Part shown: piece by piece, positions 38,319 through 47,465 of the stretch
How positions within the stretch are numbered: the stretch's first letter is position 1
How the letters are laid out: each line of letters opens with the position of its first letter
Notes under the pieces: model-generated
The model's input: the letters and a program-made list of their open reading frames with translations, nothing else
Told to the model about the DNA's origin: nothing
The model's database searches: none
From: Psychrobacter sp. TAE2020
GTDB lineage: Bacteria; Pseudomonadota; Gammaproteobacteria; Pseudomonadales; Moraxellaceae
Reading direction: 5' to 3'
NCBI RefSeq assembly: GCF_018919485.1
Contig: NZ_JAHLMU010000001.1
Location: forward strand, 2,396,785-2,460,784
Length of the DNA: 64,000 bases
Program-made: the position numbers and the translations under genes

Positions 38319-38894
38319 ATGGCTACTATGATAACGGATCGTACTTACCGCATTGCGCGTGAGAACACGCAAGCGATGATTATTGACGTACAAGAACGCC
38401 TAACCCCACATATCAATGACCATGAAAGTATCGTCAAAAAAATCTCTACTTTAATTCAAGGTCTACAAGCGCTTGATATTCCTATTATGCTCAATGAGCA
38501 ATATAAAAAAGGTTTAGGCGAGACTTTGCCTGAGATAAAAGAGCTGCTGAATGAGAATAATAAAAAAGGCTTTGAAAAACTTACTTTTAGTGCTTGTGAC
38601 AACGATGATTCATGGAATCATTTGGCGCAGCAAAATCGTAGCATCGTGTTATTAATGGGCGTTGAGACTCATGTTTGTGTGCTGCAAACGGCTCTTGATC
38701 TACTCGATAACGGCATGCAACCGGTGATTATTGGCGATGCCGTAGGCTCACGTTTTCCCTATGACAAAAAGCAAGCCATTCGCCGTATTCGCCGTGCTGG
38801 TGGGGTTATTACTACTGTAGAAACAGTGTTGTTTGAGCTGTGCCGTAGTAGTGCTGACCCAGCATTCAAAACTATTAGTAATTTAATCAAATAA
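38319..38894 (+). CDS. Isochorismatase-family cysteine hydrolase
   Basis: A 191-residue protein of the isochorismatase/nicotinamidase-like fold. The presumed triad by family position is Asp23 (AMIIDVQERL), a Lys near 87 (GFEKLTFSA) and Cys120 (GVETHVCVLQTALDLL). The lack of an N-terminal chorismate-related domain or siderophore genes nearby argues against a role in enterobactin synthesis; YcaC-like or nicotinamidase-related activity is possible. The start at 38319 has AAGGAG 8 nt upstream. The DUF1287 gene follows after 48 bp. Confidence 0.87.
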   Translation: MATMITDRTYRIARENTQAMIIDVQERLTPHINDHESIVKKISTLIQGLQALDIPIMLNEQYKKGLGETLPEIKELLNENNKKGFEKLTFSACDNDDSWNHLAQQNRSIVLLMGVETHVCVLQTALDLLDNGMQPVIIGDAVGSRFPYDKKQAIRRIRRAGGVITTVETVLFELCRSSADPAFKTISNLIK

Positions 38895-38942
38895 TAGGCT
38901 TGCTTAATAATAAGTTGATTTTTAATCGATAAGGCAGAGCCA

Positions 38943-39545
38943 ATGGGTAGAGTAAAGCAGTATGGTCTAAATAGTTTCTTGATACTGATATTATCAGTTG
39001 CTATAACCGCGCCAGTCTCTGCTGCTAGCTCTATCAGTAGCGGTAACAAGCTGGCAGTAGATGCCAAAAAGCAAATCGGCGTCACTGTCAGTTACGACCC
39101 GACTTATCGCAAGCTTGATTTCCCACGTGGCGATGTAGCACAAGATACTGGGGTCTGTACTGATGTGGTAGTACGAGCTTACCGTTTGCAAAATATCGAT
39201 CTGCAACAGCTTATTAACGTCGATATGAAAGCGAATTTTTCTGCTTATCCTAACACTTGGGGTCTAAAATCAACTGATAAAAATATTGACCATCGCCGTG
39301 TGCCTAATTTAGAGACTTATTTTACTCGTCATGGACAGCCGTTATCAGTAACCGATAAGGCAGGGTTTTTAGCGGGTGACATTGTTTCTTGGCGATTACC
39401 TACTAGTAATCTGCCGCATATCGGCATAGTTTCAGACAAGTTAGCTGCTGACGGTACGCCGCTTATTATCCATAACATCGGTCGTGGTACTCAAGAAGAA
39501 AACATCCTTTTTACTTATCCAATTAAAGGCCATTTTCGTTATTAA
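38943..39545 (+). CDS. DUF1287 domain secreted protein
   Basis: A 200-residue protein with a signal peptide (about residues 1-28, ending SAA). The rest matches the DUF1287 family: QIGVTVSYDPTYRKLDFPRGDVAQDTGVCTDVVVRAYR with the conserved GVCTDVV Cys, then DHRRVPNLETYF, GDIVSWRLP, LPHIGIVSD and IIHNIGRGTQEE. The Cys-His pattern is like papain-fold NlpC/P60-related peptidases, so a cell-wall role is plausible but unproven. AAGGCAGAG lies upstream of the ATG. It is probably co-transcribed with the isochorismatase-like gene. Confidence 0.85.
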   Translation: MGRVKQYGLNSFLILILSVAITAPVSAASSISSGNKLAVDAKKQIGVTVSYDPTYRKLDFPRGDVAQDTGVCTDVVVRAYRLQNIDLQQLINVDMKANFSAYPNTWGLKSTDKNIDHRRVPNLETYFTRHGQPLSVTDKAGFLAGDIVSWRLPTSNLPHIGIVSDKLAADGTPLIIHNIGRGTQEENILFTYPIKGHFRY

Positions 39546-39589
39546 TACCCTCAGTATTACCGCATTAATATTTATCTCTTAGTGCTATT

Positions 39590-39632
39590 AAAAACAGCCG
39601 CTAACGAATTAACGCTAGCAGCTGTTTTTATA
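39590..39632. terminator. Bidirectional intrinsic terminator
   Basis: AAAAACAGC.GCTA / TAGC.GCTGTTTTT hairpin between the convergent DUF1287 and psd genes. Confidence 0.85.
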
Positions 39633-39684
39633 AGGTAGTGTTGGCAACATTTTAGATCATGCTATGTGGTTTACTAGCAAAATC

Positions 39685-40521
39685 TTATTCAGCGTTTGCT
39701 AAGCCTAATAGCTGTCCCATTTCAACTTTAGCATTAGCACTCATGCTCTGTTGCCAATCCGCTTTAGCTGCTTTTGGCAGAATAACGATGGCCGTTGAGC
39801 CTAAGTAAAAACGCCCAAGCTCAGCACCTTTTGCTAAAGTCATATCATGCTGTTGCAGTTGAATGTCTTTGCTACGGGTGATGCGACCAGTAGCTACGGT
39901 TTCGATACCAGCGACGATCATGGCTCCGACCATCACTACTGCAGCTTTGCCATACTCAGTATCGAAGATGCAAACCAAACGCTCATTACGTGCAAACAGA
40001 TCCGGCACGTTAGCGGCTGTGCTATTATTAACCGAAAATAAAGTTCCAGGTACGTAGCGAGTGGTGGTTAGAGTACCAGCAAACGGCATATGTACCCGAT
40101 GATAGTTGCTAGGAGCTAGATAAACCGTAGCAAAGCTACCCTCAGCAAAATAATCACCGTCGTCTTTATTAGCTAGCAATTGGCCGATATCGTAATAGCT
40201 GCCTTTAGCTTGCAACAATTTGCTATCTTCTATCTGTCCCAACTGCGATATAACGCCATCAGCAGGACTAACGATACCATTGACAGTCGCATCGATAGTA
40301 CGGGCATCGTCTTTGAGCTCACGAGTAAAAAAATCATTAAAGCTCTCGTAGGCGTTAAAGCTTTGGCGCTCATATTCTTTTAAGCTGACGCCATAAGCTT
40401 TTGCAAAGCTGCGAATAAAAGCCCGCTTAACTAGCGGATGACGACTAGCGGCTAAGCGACCAGCAACGCGACTGAGCTTCTGCTGCGGAACAAACTGTTG
40501 AATAGTAGTAAATAAAGTCAT
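39685..40521 (-). CDS. psd: Phosphatidylserine decarboxylase proenzyme
   Basis: Makes phosphatidylethanolamine at the inner membrane. The self-cleavage site is LGST at residues 240-243, so cleavage after Gly241 would turn Ser242 into the pyruvoyl group and leave a 37-residue alpha chain. FNDFFTRELKDDARTID, SPADGVISQLGQI and NYHRVHMPFAGTL are canonical. At 278 residues it matches other proteobacterial Psd proteins. The SD is weak. Divergent from dtd. Confidence 0.96.
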   Translation of the reverse strand: MTLFTTIQQFVPQQKLSRVAGRLAASRHPLVKRAFIRSFAKAYGVSLKEYERQSFNAYESFNDFFTRELKDDARTIDATVNGIVSPADGVISQLGQIEDSKLLQAKGSYYDIGQLLANKDDGDYFAEGSFATVYLAPSNYHRVHMPFAGTLTTTRYVPGTLFSVNNSTAANVPDLFARNERLVCIFDTEYGKAAVVMVGAMIVAGIETVATGRITRSKDIQLQQHDMTLAKGAELGRFYLGSTAIVILPKAAKADWQQSMSANAKVEMGQLLGLANAE

Positions 40522-40676
40522 AACAGGCTACCAAGATGATTTTTTGAATAAAGTATTTGATAAAGAGGGTGTTGTTAAGCGGTTTAGTAAACAATAGTAA
40601 AATATAATAATATTGTGGCGTATTTTATCACGGTGAGGGGCATTCATATGCTTATAATTGGTTAAGGAAAAATTTA

Positions 40677-41129
40677 ATGAAAGCACTTATTCAGCGTGTT
40701 AAGCATGCTAATGTCAAAGTTGATGGGCACAGCATCGGCGCTATCGAACAGGGAATCTTGGCTTATATCGGTCTTGGTCACGATGATGATAAACAAAGTA
40801 TGCAGCGCTTAGTCGATAAAATCCTGACTTATCGTATTTTTGACAATACTATCGACCCCACTAAGCTAGGTAAATTGGACCAAAATCTACAACAAGTTGG
40901 CGGTGGCTTATTATTAGTCTCGCAATTCACCTTAATGGCCAATACTAATAATGGGCGTCGGCCTGACTTTGGCCCAGCAATGTCTCCTGATGCAGCGCAA
41001 TTGTTGTTCGCAGAGATGATAGCCTATGCGCAGAGTCAATATTCGATCGTTGCTAGCGGTGAATTCGGCGCAAATATGCAGGTTGAAAGTATCAATGATG
41101 GGCCTTTGAGCTTTTTACTTGAGGTTTAA
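40677..41129 (+). CDS. dtd: D-aminoacyl-tRNA deacylase
   Basis: Removes D-amino acids (and glycine mischarged on tRNA-Ala) from tRNA. At 150 residues it has the active-site motif LLVSQFTLMA and the C-terminal cross-subunit motif NDGPLSFLLEV, a GPxSF-type variant with Leu in place of the usual Val. The start MKALIQRVKHANVKVDG is typical. AAGGAAAA lies upstream of the ATG. Confidence 0.96.
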   Translation: MKALIQRVKHANVKVDGHSIGAIEQGILAYIGLGHDDDKQSMQRLVDKILTYRIFDNTIDPTKLGKLDQNLQQVGGGLLLVSQFTLMANTNNGRRPDFGPAMSPDAAQLLFAEMIAYAQSQYSIVASGEFGANMQVESINDGPLSFLLEV

Positions 41130-41196
41130 TAAAGCTAAAGTTATTGCGTCGATAAGCACTATGTAGGTAATTTACGCTATATCTTAATAGCAGTGC

Positions 41197-41214
41197 TTGT
41201 CATCAAGTAGTCAT
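41197..41214 (+). promoter_or_regulatory. Candidate Pho box upstream of phoB
   Basis: TTGTCAT-CAAG-TAGTCAT: two 7-bp direct repeats close to CTGTCAT (6 of 7 and 5 of 7), spaced by 4 bp as in the enterobacterial Pho box. A TTTAAT -10-like hexamer starts 10 bp downstream (41225). This fits autoregulation by PhoB-phosphate. Confidence 0.55.
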
Positions 41215-41345
41215 AATTAAAGGCTTTAATAGTAGGCTAATAAAAAACCAATAAAAACTAATGAACCAATAGCTGATACAGACTTAGCCTATAGTAAATC
41301 AAGCTAGTATCACTATTAAAACTGTTACCAATATAAGGTCATAGT

Positions 41346-42050
41346 ATGCAAAATGAGCGGATTTTGATCGTTGAAGATGAGCCAGCGATTAGTGAGATGA
41401 TCGTAATGACGCTAGAGATAGCTGGGTTCGATTGCTTGCAAGCCGCTAATATCTCAGAGGCGCACCAACAAGTCGTTGATCACCGTCCAGCATTGATTTT
41501 GCTAGACTGGATGTTACCTGGTGATAAAAACGGTATTGATTTTTGTCGCATGCTCAAAAAAGATCAAATGTATGCGGAGATTCCAGTGATTATGCTGACC
41601 GCAAGAGGCGAAGAAAACAATAAAGTCCATGGCTTAGATGCTGGTGCTGATGACTATATTACTAAACCATTCTCAACTCGCGAACTGGTATCAAGAATCA
41701 AAGCCGTACTACGTCGTAGTAGTGCCTTGAGTGCTGATAAACCTATCGATATTGGTAAGCTCAGTCTCGATACTAAAAGCCAGCGTCTAACGACTGAGGG
41801 TAAGGTTATTGATATTGGCCCAACAGAATATCGATTACTAGCGTTTTTTATGACTCATCCTGAACGTGCATATACTCGTACTCAACTGTTAGATCAAGTT
41901 TGGGGCGGCAATGTTTATATTGAAGATCGTACTATCGATGTGCATATTCGCCGTTTGCGTAAGCTTCTACAGCCGTATGACTGTGACAGATTGATTCAGA
42001 CGGTTCGCGGCACTGGCTATCGATTCTCTAGCTTATTGCAGGCAGACTAG
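41346..42050 (+). CDS. phoB: Phosphate regulon response regulator PhoB
   Basis: OmpR/PhoB-type regulator of 234 residues. The receiver domain has the acidic pocket Glu10/Asp11, phospho-acceptor Asp54 in LLDWMLPG (the PhoB-type WMLPG), Thr in MLTARGEE and Lys in DDYITKPFS. The C-terminal winged helix contains the recognition segment YIEDRTIDVHIRRLRKLL. AAGG lies 10 nt before the ATG. phoR follows after 39 bp; a Pho-box-like repeat lies about 130 bp upstream. Confidence 0.95.
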   Translation: MQNERILIVEDEPAISEMIVMTLEIAGFDCLQAANISEAHQQVVDHRPALILLDWMLPGDKNGIDFCRMLKKDQMYAEIPVIMLTARGEENNKVHGLDAGADDYITKPFSTRELVSRIKAVLRRSSALSADKPIDIGKLSLDTKSQRLTTEGKVIDIGPTEYRLLAFFMTHPERAYTRTQLLDQVWGGNVYIEDRTIDVHIRRLRKLLQPYDCDRLIQTVRGTGYRFSSLLQAD

Positions 42051-42089
42051 ATTTACTATAAAAATAACGGTAATGCAGCTGCTTATAAA

Positions 42090-43220
42090 ATGATGGACAA
42101 ACCTATGATACCCGCTATAACCGTAACGCCTGTCACTGAAAATGAGCAACAACATGAGCAAAACCAAATAGATCAGCAACAGGCGATAGGTCAGCTCGAA
42201 AAAATAAGAAGCTCGTTGCGAGCATTGCAAGATGCCGTAGTATTACTTGATCATAATGACGGCTTGGAATGGTGGAATCAGGCAGCGCAAACGCTATTGC
42301 TGTTGCAAGTCGGTGATAAGGGTAACTGTATTTTTGATTTCATCAAGGGCCCTGAGTTTCGAGATTATTATCAAGCCATATCTATAAGTACGGAGACCTC
42401 TAATGATGGTGTGCACATGGCATCATGGCGAGATCCTAAGCGTTATCTTAGATGTGAAATCACCCCTTTTGGTGATAATAAACTGTTAATTATCTACGAT
42501 GAAACGCGCTTGCATCATTTAGAACAAATGCGCCGCGATTTTGTCGGTAATGTCTCTCACGAACTGCGTACACCTTTGACCGTGCTGATGGGTTATCTAG
42601 AAAACTTTTCTGAGCAAGAAGACATCACTCCGCAGTGGCGGCGCGGTTTTGAGTTAATGACTCAGCAAACCACACGGATGAATCGAATCATTAATGATTT
42701 ACTGCTGCTGTCTAAAATTGAAATTGAAGAGACTCATCAGCTAGAATACATAAATATGACTAAACTACTCACCCAAGTTTATGATGATGCGCAGGCTTAT
42801 AACCAAGAATACGGTCATACTATTCATTTGCACATAGACACTTATGATGGCTTATATGGCTCGGAGATGTATCTAAATAGTGCCTTATCCAATTTAGTCA
42901 TCAATGCCATTAAATATACCCCAAAAGGGGGCAATATAGAGATAAGTTGGACCAAAACCTCTGAAGGCTGCTGCTTTGCGGTCACTGATGATGGCATTGG
43001 TATTGCAGACACTCATATCGCCCGTTTGACTGAGCGCTTTTATCGTGTTGATAGTAGTCGCAGTCGTGCTACTGGAGGTACAGGGTTGGGGCTTGCGATC
43101 GTTAAGCACGTGCTGTACCAACATAATACTAGCCTGCATATTAACTCTAAACAAGACATGGGCTCTACTTTTAGTGCTAAGTTTCCAATGTCACAAGTTC
43201 GAACTTCGGTTGATAATTAG
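42090..43220 (+). CDS. phoR: Phosphate regulon sensor histidine kinase PhoR, without visible membrane anchor
   Basis: A 376-residue histidine kinase. Residues about 45-135 resemble a PAS domain (ALQDAVVLLDHNDGLEWWNQAAQTLL). The H-box FVGNVSHELRTPLTVLMGYLENF has His157. The N-box is NLVINAIKYTP, with G1 DDGIGI and G2 GGTGLGLAIVKHVL. These PAS and H-box sequences are PhoR-like and phoB is adjacent. Unlike E. coli PhoR, no hydrophobic helix is seen in residues 1-45, and the upstream frame is closed by the phoB stop. The N terminus is instead Gln/Glu/Asn-rich. Three ATGs (42090, 42093, 42105) could be the start; none has a clear SD. Confidence 0.9.
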   Translation: MMDKPMIPAITVTPVTENEQQHEQNQIDQQQAIGQLEKIRSSLRALQDAVVLLDHNDGLEWWNQAAQTLLLLQVGDKGNCIFDFIKGPEFRDYYQAISISTETSNDGVHMASWRDPKRYLRCEITPFGDNKLLIIYDETRLHHLEQMRRDFVGNVSHELRTPLTVLMGYLENFSEQEDITPQWRRGFELMTQQTTRMNRIINDLLLLSKIEIEETHQLEYINMTKLLTQVYDDAQAYNQEYGHTIHLHIDTYDGLYGSEMYLNSALSNLVINAIKYTPKGGNIEISWTKTSEGCCFAVTDDGIGIADTHIARLTERFYRVDSSRSRATGGTGLGLAIVKHVLYQHNTSLHINSKQDMGSTFSAKFPMSQVRTSVDN

Positions 43221-43229
43221 GTTGTAGCG

Positions 43230-43823
43230 CTATTTGGCTTTGATTAGCAAAGGATAAGGATTGACCGCACTGCCATTGATGTAAACCCCATAATGGACGT
43301 GGGGTGGTGTCCCTTTAGCATTGCCGCTATCGCCAACATAACCTACTGTATCTCCTGCCTCGATCCATTGATTAGGACTGATATCGGCATAGTCTTCTAA
43401 GTGCGCATAGTAATGTCCCGCGCCACCAGGCCCTACGATAACCACTACTTTTCCACCTAATCTATCATCACCGACTTTGCTTACTACTCCTTGGGTAGTG
43501 GCTTTAATCGGAGTATTGCGTGGCGCAAAGATATCTATACCTTCGTGACGGCGTCCTTCGCTACGTGCACCGCCCCAAGTATCAGTCAAATGCTGACCTA
43601 GTAACGGACTGGGTAAGCTATTGTCTGTCGGTAGCGGTTGTTGCAATAGATTTACCTGCTGCCATTTTGCTACTACAAAGCGCTGTGACTGTTGACTGAT
43701 AGTAGGTAATAGCTTGTCAAATAAAAACAACAGACCCAATAAAAGCATTGATCTCACTATTAGTTTTAATAACCGACTAAATAGTGATGGCGGTGCTTGC
43801 CGATATTGGTCATTGAGGGGCAT
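43230..43823 (-). CDS. M23 (LytM) family metallopeptidase
   Basis: A 197-residue envelope protein with one N-terminal transmembrane helix (about residues 18-40), so anchored in the inner membrane with the domain in the periplasm. The LytM zinc motifs are intact: [16 protein letters not shown] (HxxxD), then [11 protein letters not shown] and PPHVHYGVY (HxH). It may be a peptidoglycan endopeptidase. AAGGAAAA sits before the ATG. Its stop is only 9 bp from the convergent phoR stop, with no terminator between. Confidence 0.9.
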   Translation of the reverse strand: MPLNDQYRQAPPSLFSRLLKLIVRSMLLLGLLFLFDKLLPTISQQSQRFVVAKWQQVNLLQQPLPTDNSLPSPLLGQHLTDTWGGARSEGRRHEGIDIFAPRNTPIKATTQGVVSKVGDDRLGGKVVVIVGPGGAGHYYAHLEDYADISPNQWIEAGDTVGYVGDSGNAKGTPPHVHYGVYINGSAVNPYPLLIKAK

Positions 43824-44056
43824 CGATTTTCCTTATTATTAACTACTTTTTTATTAACTGCTTTTAATTTTAGCAGGTTTATTTACTGCGGTTATGTTGG
43901 TAGCAATACTAAGATAACCGCCTTCTTATCTTGCAGACGGGCAAAGCGGTGTCTACTTGTGAACGCTCAATACGCCCTAATATATGAAGATTATTTTAGA
44001 CCTTATTCAATGGTGTTTAACCATAAATTTTCTATATATTGTAATGGCTACTGCTT

Positions 44057-44752
44057 ATGACTCCCGTTGCTACAGCGCTTATTATTGATACCGAAACCGA
44101 TCAAGGAAGTGATCCAAGACCTATTCAAGTAGCGACTATAAATGTCGCTACCGGTTTTGAGTGGATGCAGTATTTTAACAGTGGTCGTTCGATATCGCCT
44201 GTAGTGATAAAAGTGCATGGCATTACTGATGAGCGTGTCGCAGGTCTGGCAAGTTTTCAGTTGGATGAGTTCGAATTACCAGAGTATCTTATTGGCCATA
44301 ATGTTCGCTTTGACTGGCGAGTGATTGGCAGGCCATCGACTAAGCTGATATGTACGGTTCGGCTGGCACGCGCCGCTTTTCCAGAATGGCGCTTTTATGG
44401 TCAGTCCAAATGTATCGAACAGCTATTAGGTAAAGGCGAGGCCAGTAAAATGACCATAGCCGCCCACGATGCGCTAGGCGATGCGCGGATGTGTTACTTA
44501 CTTTATAAGGCTTGTTGTGAGCGCTTGGAGATTGATGCTACTGACTTTGCCGCTGCTCACAAAATCTCCAACACCGCTAACCCAGTAAGCAAGATGCCGT
44601 TTGGCAAGTATAAAGGTCAAGCGATCAAAGAAGTACCGATCAACTATATTAAGTGGATGCTAGGTAATATTCATAATATGCAGCCCTCATTACATACGGC
44701 TTTGACTGAGCGTATAACTGCTGCAAAACTGGCTGATGAATCACTAGAGTAA
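44057..44752 (+). CDS. ExoX-type 3'-5' exonuclease with C-terminal DUF3820 domain
   Basis: A 231-residue protein. The DEDDh exonuclease domain (about residues 5-165) has Asp11/Glu13 in IIDTETD, the Asp of GHNVRFDWRV and the His/Asp of AAHDALGDARM. The C terminus MPFGKYKGQAIKEVPINYIKWML is the DUF3820 module, thought to help nucleic-acid binding. The same two-part arrangement occurs in ExoX-like proteins. It probably acts in DNA repair or turnover. No obvious SD. Confidence 0.88.
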   Translation: MTPVATALIIDTETDQGSDPRPIQVATINVATGFEWMQYFNSGRSISPVVIKVHGITDERVAGLASFQLDEFELPEYLIGHNVRFDWRVIGRPSTKLICTVRLARAAFPEWRFYGQSKCIEQLLGKGEASKMTIAAHDALGDARMCYLLYKACCERLEIDATDFAAAHKISNTANPVSKMPFGKYKGQAIKEVPINYIKWMLGNIHNMQPSLHTALTERITAAKLADESLE

Positions 44753-44843
44753 GTCGTAGACTAAGCAATTTTATCGCAGGTTGAGCTGGTAAAAAACCCT
44801 ACATAACCACAAATAATTATAAGAAAAAAGGGAATAATCAATA

Positions 44844-46247
44844 ATGGGCATTACCGAAGCGGTGCTATTTTGGGGCTTTTTGCTGGTTTACGGGGTGACT
44901 ATGTATGTTCTGTCACCGAAAAGTCGCAACTCAAAATCATTCTATAAAGGGGCAGATGAGCAAGGTAATCCAGTAGGGCAATGGCCGCTTACAGCCAGTA
45001 TTTTTATCAGTTGGATTTTTGCTAAGTCAGTGACTAATGCTGCCAATTTAGGCGCAGATTATGGGGTGGTAGGTGGTTTGGCCTATGCCAGTTATTGGCT
45101 GTCTATCCCAGTAGCGGGCTATGTCATCTATCTGATTCGCAGTCGGACAGGCGCAGGTAGTATTCAAGAGTTTTTGACCTCGCGTTTTGGCCGTTTTGCG
45201 GCGTTGGCATTCGCAGCGGCTATCTTAATTCGTTTGTACAATGAAATTTGGAGTAATACAGCTGTCGTTGGTGGTTATTTTGGTCTGCCGGGGCAATGGC
45301 AGTATTATACTGCCGCTATGGTGTTTACTGGATTTACCTTAGCCTATAGCCTAAAAGGTGGGCTGCGCTCATCGATCTTTACCGATGTGATCCAAGCCTT
45401 TATGTTCGTGTTCTTTTTAGGGGCAGTGATGTTTATGATCTTGCCAGCTAATGAGCCTGAGGTACTGCTACGAGAAGGGAGTTTTAGGCTCGATTCTGGA
45501 GTAGATTTGTTATTAGTGGCGTTACTGCAACTGTTTAGCTATCCTTTTCATGATCCTGTATTAACCGACCGTGCTTTTGTAAATAACGAAAAAACTATGT
45601 TAAAGAGTTTTATAGTCGCTGGGCTATTAGGGTTTATCGCGATATTTATATTCAGCTTAGTTGGGGTACACGCTCGGCTAAACGGTATCGAAACTATGGG
45701 TAACGCACCAGTAGCCGTAGGTCGATCATTAGGATTGGCAGCGTTATTCTTTATGAGTGTGATTATGATGACCTCTGCCGGTTCGACCTTGGACTCTACT
45801 TTTACTTCTTTAGCCAAATCATTAGCAGTTGATCTACCCCGTCTAGTACGCCAAACGGCAGCTAGTCTGCCTAGCATGCGAGTAGGGGCTATAGTGATGA
45901 TTGTTTTTGCGTTATTAGGTAATATTCCGATGTTCGCTGGCACTGATATTTTAGCGGCAACTACCATATCTGGAACTATGGTGATGGGGCTAGCGCCTGT
46001 TTTTCTATTCTATGGTTTTACCCGTTGGTCGCCATGGAGCTTTCATCTGAGTTTTTGGACAGGTTTATTACTAGGCATCGCTTTTGCATTAGATGTAATC
46101 CCAGCCAGCTGGGCGATTGGCGAAGGTAAATATGGGGTATTACTAGGGGTGAACGCTTGGGGCTTAGTACTTTGTACGCTAGGCTTTTTTGTGCCGCTAT
46201 TAGTCAGCCGTGGACGCAATAAACCCAAATTAATCGCAGGTGCTTAA
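44844..46247 (+). CDS. Sodium:solute symporter (SSS family)
   Basis: A 467-residue membrane protein with about 12-13 hydrophobic segments. ASYWLSIPVAGYVIYLIRSRTGAGSIQEFLTSRFGR, YSLKGGLRSSIFTDVIQAFMF and MTSAGSTLDSTFTSLAKSLAVDL fit the SSS fold, and the STLDST segment fits the sodium site region. The substrate is unknown; the sequence does not point clearly to PutP or PanF. GGGAA lies upstream of the ATG. It ends 25 bp from a convergent hydrolase gene, with no terminator hairpin. Confidence 0.85.
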   Translation: MGITEAVLFWGFLLVYGVTMYVLSPKSRNSKSFYKGADEQGNPVGQWPLTASIFISWIFAKSVTNAANLGADYGVVGGLAYASYWLSIPVAGYVIYLIRSRTGAGSIQEFLTSRFGRFAALAFAAAILIRLYNEIWSNTAVVGGYFGLPGQWQYYTAAMVFTGFTLAYSLKGGLRSSIFTDVIQAFMFVFFLGAVMFMILPANEPEVLLREGSFRLDSGVDLLLVALLQLFSYPFHDPVLTDRAFVNNEKTMLKSFIVAGLLGFIAIFIFSLVGVHARLNGIETMGNAPVAVGRSLGLAALFFMSVIMMTSAGSTLDSTFTSLAKSLAVDLPRLVRQTAASLPSMRVGAIVMIVFALLGNIPMFAGTDILAATTISGTMVMGLAPVFLFYGFTRWSPWSFHLSFWTGLLLGIAFALDVIPASWAIGEGKYGVLLGVNAWGLVLCTLGFFVPLLVSRGRNKPKLIAGA

Positions 46248-46272
46248 TAGCCGTTTTGCTAGTGATGATGTA

Positions 46273-47235
46273 TCAATGGTCATTAAACCAATCAACTGCC
46301 ATCTGCCACAGCTCCGGGGCTTGCTGATAGGTTTTGCGACTGAAGTAGCGCATGTGCCCAATGCTATCTAGACCGAAGTCTTGAGGATGCAAGAAGTGCT
46401 TTTGCACTGGCATCTGACTATAGACCCTAGTCATGTCATCGATATTGTCACTATTGGCGATATCATCATCGCTAAAGCCTAGCCATAACGATGGCATAGT
46501 CAGCTGATCATAAAAGTGAGTGTATATACTTGTGCCAAAAGCAGTCTTGATGTAGCCAGCACCGTTGCACCACTCGCGCCATTGTCTAGCGACGCCGCGT
46601 GGTAAGGGCTCTCCCATACCGATTTTGTCAGTGGCAGTATAGCCCAAAGTTAGATTGCTTAGCGGGATAAATAGCTGCATAAAACTCGACGCTCTGAGCC
46701 TATAAGGTATAGCCATATTTTTTATACGCCCCGATGAACAAGCAACGTTAAATACCGTGCTGATAGCAGCATAATTAGGCATTAAACCAATTAACTGACC
46801 CCCAGCACTATGGCCTAACAGATGATAGCTAGCGTCAGGAAACTCATAATGCAAAGCATCCAGTACTGCACTCATATCATGACGGCCCCAGCTAATTAAC
46901 GAGGCATCGCATTTGGCTAAAGTACTGGAGAGTGAGTCACTGATTCCTTCATTATCAAAAGTAATCACCCCAAAGCCTTGCTCAGCTAAAAACTGAGCAA
47001 AATTATGATAAAACTGGCGTTTGATACCAGTAGCTGGTGCTATCATTATGGCCTTTTTTACTTTTTCTGATTTCTTTACATCGGCATTAGGTCGGTAAAC
47101 AGTAGCCGCTAAGGCTTTATTACGCTCAGTCATTATGGTCAGTGAGTAGCTTTCGATAGCGCTAGCAGTAAGCTCTACAGTACTACCTAATGGCTGCTCA
47201 GGCAGATGGTCTTCACGCGGGTGGTTGTCTGGCAT
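46273..47235 (-). CDS. Alpha/beta hydrolase (COG4757-like)
   Basis: A 320-residue cytoplasmic hydrolase. IAPATGIKRQFYHNFAQFLAEQGFGVITFDNEGISDS is followed by the nucleophile elbow LLGHSAGGQLIGLM with Ser143. The Asp is probably in FSDDDIAN, and the His in DSIGHMRYF. The PATG block after the first strand resembles COG4757 hydrolases. Substrate unknown. AGGAGATGA lies about 6 nt before the ATG. Confidence 0.85.
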   Translation of the reverse strand: MPDNHPREDHLPEQPLGSTVELTASAIESYSLTIMTERNKALAATVYRPNADVKKSEKVKKAIMIAPATGIKRQFYHNFAQFLAEQGFGVITFDNEGISDSLSSTLAKCDASLISWGRHDMSAVLDALHYEFPDASYHLLGHSAGGQLIGLMPNYAAISTVFNVACSSGRIKNMAIPYRLRASSFMQLFIPLSNLTLGYTATDKIGMGEPLPRGVARQWREWCNGAGYIKTAFGTSIYTHFYDQLTMPSLWLGFSDDDIANSDNIDDMTRVYSQMPVQKHFLHPQDFGLDSIGHMRYFSRKTYQQAPELWQMAVDWFNDH

Positions 47236-47465
47236 TAGTCATCTCCTAAGCGGTTGGTTTTTCACTACCTAACTACGCCATCCTGTATTAATTACGTAGT
47301 GATAAATCGTTGCTAACATCTAATAGCATGGCTTATGGTAAGATAAATAGGGGCTGAATCCAACGAATTAGCGAAAGATTTTATATCGCCGCAGTCACAG
47401 ATAAAATGCAACATCATGATTTAGGTAAAAAACTTACAACTAGAAACTTAAACTAAGGCTAATTT

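Noticed and set aside
45548-45967. 139-codon frame antisense to the sodium:solute symporter
   Set aside because: Mirror of the symporter coding sequence; the sense frame has a clear membrane-protein pattern.
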